Source: Clostridia bacterium (lineage in GTDB: Bacteria > Bacillota > Clostridia > Lachnospirales > Anaerotignaceae). Taken from it: a DNA stretch of 64,000 bases. Within the stretch, counting starts at the first letter, position 1; each line of letters opens with the position of its first letter. Location of the stretch: NCBI GenBank assembly GCA_022786605.1, contig JALFWW010000016.1, forward strand, positions 1-64,000, written 5' to 3'. Both the position numbers and the translations under genes were made by a program. Shown here piece by piece: positions 62,647-64,000 of this stretch. A model generated the notes under the pieces. That model saw only the letters and a program-made list of their open reading frames with translations, had not been told where the DNA came from and searched no databases.

Positions 62647-62674
62647 TTGCGTCTGAGAAAAAGTGTGATAAAAT
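62647..62674 (+). promoter_or_regulatory. Promoter of the second AEC gene
   Basis: TTGCGT (62647-62652), 16-bp spacer ending TGA, TAAAAT (62669-62674). Confidence 0.5.
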
Positions 62675-62720
62675 AATAAAGATATGGGGAAGTTTATGAA
62701 AAGAGAGAAGGAGATGAAAA

Positions 62721-63656
62721 ATGGAAGTATTTGTGACAGCCATAAATAAATTGATTATCATTTTTATGCTAGTGTTAATTGGTTGTTTTGCCAAGAAAAA
62801 GGACATTATTGATGATTGCTTTATTGATAAATTTTCTGGATTTTTGACAAAAATCGTTGTGCCCTGTTTTATCATTTCATCTATGCAGCTCTCTTATACG
62901 CCGGAATTGCTGCAAAAAGGCATACTGGTTTTTGTAACATGTATGGTCATGCATATCTGGGGAATGCTGGTCGGCTTTGGTACGGGGAAGCTGCTGCGTG
63001 TGCCGCATATGAATCTGGGTATCTGGGTATTTAGCTGCATGTTTGCAAACATTGGTTTTATGGGAGTACCTGTGATTTCCATGATTTTTGGGGGGAACAG
63101 CGTGTTTTACTGTGCCTTTGCATCGGCGGCGTTCAATTTGGCATCTTATACCCTTGGGATTTGGATCATTGGCAGATATGGTGATGGCAGCTGCCCCATT
63201 AAAATATCTCTGCGGCAGTTGATAACACTGCCTGTGAATGTGGCAATTATCATTGGTATCGTATTGTTTATTGGCAATATCCAATTGCCGGAAGCCATCG
63301 GCGGCACTGTGAAAATGGTGGGGGATATGATCGCGCCCCTTGCCATGATTTATATCGGGGCGGTTTTAGGGCGGATGCCCCTGCGGGAAATGATTTATGA
63401 TCGTTGGGCATATGTGATTTCATTTATTCGTTTGATTGTTGTGCCGCTGACATCTTATTTGATGCTGCGCCCCTTTATTCAAGATCAGCTGGTTTTAGGG
63501 GTTGTGATTGTTGGGCTTTCCACACCTATTGGCGCATATTGTGCTATTTTGGCTGCGCAGTATGGTGCTGATGAAAAGACAGCATCTCGTTATATCTTTA
63601 TATCGACAGCTTTGAGTATATTGACCATGCCATTTTTCTTTTTTCTGTTCATATAA
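62721..63656 (+). CDS. AEC-family transporter (auxin efflux carrier-like), 2
   Basis: 311-residue paralogue of the preceding gene with about ten helices (IGCFAKKKDIIDDCFIDKFSGFLTKIVVPCFIISSM, NIGFMGVPVISMIFG, and a late GLSTPIGAYCAILAAQYGADE). It has a separate promoter and the first gene has its own terminator, so the two are not one operon. Substrate unknown. Confidence 0.88.
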   Translation: MEVFVTAINKLIIIFMLVLIGCFAKKKDIIDDCFIDKFSGFLTKIVVPCFIISSMQLSYTPELLQKGILVFVTCMVMHIWGMLVGFGTGKLLRVPHMNLGIWVFSCMFANIGFMGVPVISMIFGGNSVFYCAFASAAFNLASYTLGIWIIGRYGDGSCPIKISLRQLITLPVNVAIIIGIVLFIGNIQLPEAIGGTVKMVGDMIAPLAMIYIGAVLGRMPLREMIYDRWAYVISFIRLIVVPLTSYLMLRPFIQDQLVLGVVIVGLSTPIGAYCAILAAQYGADEKTASRYIFISTALSILTMPFFFFLFI

Positions 63657-63692
63657 GGAAATGTGGCATCATCGGGAAAGGAAGTGTCCTCT

Positions 63693-64000
63693 GTGGAAAA
63701 GAAGAAACTGTCAGAACATACCAAGCGCCGTTTGACGATCCGTGGTGTTTTATCCGCACTGATTATTTTTATTTTGGTCCGTTCCATTGTTGTGGGAAAT
63801 TATGAAAATGCTTTTGTGTGTATTCTGTCGCTGGTTTTGTTTTGTGTACCCATTTTTCTGGAAAAACAACTTGCCATTGATATACCGCCGATTATGGAGG
63901 GGATTATATACTGCTTTATATTTGCGGCAGAAATTTTGGGTGAAATCAATTCTTTTTATACATTGATTCCCGGATGGGATACCATGCTGCATACATTGAA
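63693..64000 (+). CDS. Membrane protein, truncated by the window end
   Basis: Reading frame starts with GTG at 63693 (product opens MEKKKLSEHTKRRLT) and continues to the edge, 102 codons seen. Three hydrophobic helices are visible, then AAEILGEINSFYTLIPGWDTMLHTLN, a pattern of a DUF2238/YjdF-like integral membrane family. GGAAG lies about 8 nt upstream. The end of the gene is outside the window. Confidence 0.6.
   Translation, partial: MEKKKLSEHTKRRLTIRGVLSALIIFILVRSIVVGNYENAFVCILSLVLFCVPIFLEKQLAIDIPPIMEGIIYCFIFAAEILGEINSFYTLIPGWDTMLHTL

Overview
The window is bacterial chromosome from an anaerobic, endospore-forming Firmicute of the class Clostridia, most likely in the Lachnospiraceae/Anaerotignum neighbourhood. 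This is inferred from a complete spoIIIAA-AH operon, PolC, a perfect CIRCE element ahead of groESL, a T-box ahead of thrS, a two-subunit iron-sulphur serine dehydratase, and a thioredoxin-reductase-like flavoprotein without an NADPH site. It is gene-dense and mostly core genome. I see no prophage, IS element, CRISPR array, tRNA or rRNA.

Layout. 1-1.9 kb: a structured repeat, an SGNH hydrolase and a LytTR regulator on the minus strand. 2.0-6.9 kb: the spoIIIA operon of the mother-cell/forespore channel. 6.9-11.2 kb: a second repeat copy, then a four-gene cell-surface operon (GT2 glycosyltransferase, permuted NlpC/P60-like protein, flippase-like membrane protein, UDP-galactopyranose mutase). 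It sits where Bacillus-type genomes carry accBC. 11.3-20.8 kb: the conserved Asp23-nusB-xseA-xseB-ispA-DUF212-dxs-tlyA-nadK-argR-recN block. Usual successors spoIVB and spo0A are absent. 20.8-26.2 kb: a MATE pump behind a leader terminator, an XRE regulator, and iscS-iscU-mnmA for sulphur transfer. 26.3-34.5 kb: Na/phosphate symporter, amidase, an EF-G paralogue, the flavoprotein behind a structured leader, and groESL. 34.5-43.3 kb: ispG-polC, a zinc-ribbon protein and a secreted tandem duplicate pair. 43.3-48.7 kb: the third repeat copy, two MATE pumps, 5-formyl-THF cyclo-ligase and an NCS2 permease. 49-52 kb: serine catabolism operon sdaAB-sdaAA-sstT. 52-58 kb: small regulatory and membrane genes, radC, trpS, a 26-residue protein, YbjQ and CorA. 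58-61.6 kb: T-box-thrS and the infC-rpmI-rplT operon. 61.6-64 kb: two AEC transporters and a truncated membrane-protein gene.

The most unusual element is a family of three intergenic repeats (about 165-215 bp at 1, 6.9 and 43.3 kb). They share nested hairpins with compensatory base changes, and one copy is enclosed by a further 16-bp inverted repeat. Other notable points are terminator-like hairpins between promoter and start codon of two of the three MATE genes, an unassigned structured leader before the flavoprotein, an EF-G paralogue with His-to-Tyr in its G3 motif, an apparent AUU start for infC, and a small protein gene on the minus strand at 56.3 kb. Promoters, terminators and starts were read by eye. 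Functions rest on recognised motifs and gene order, not on database searches.
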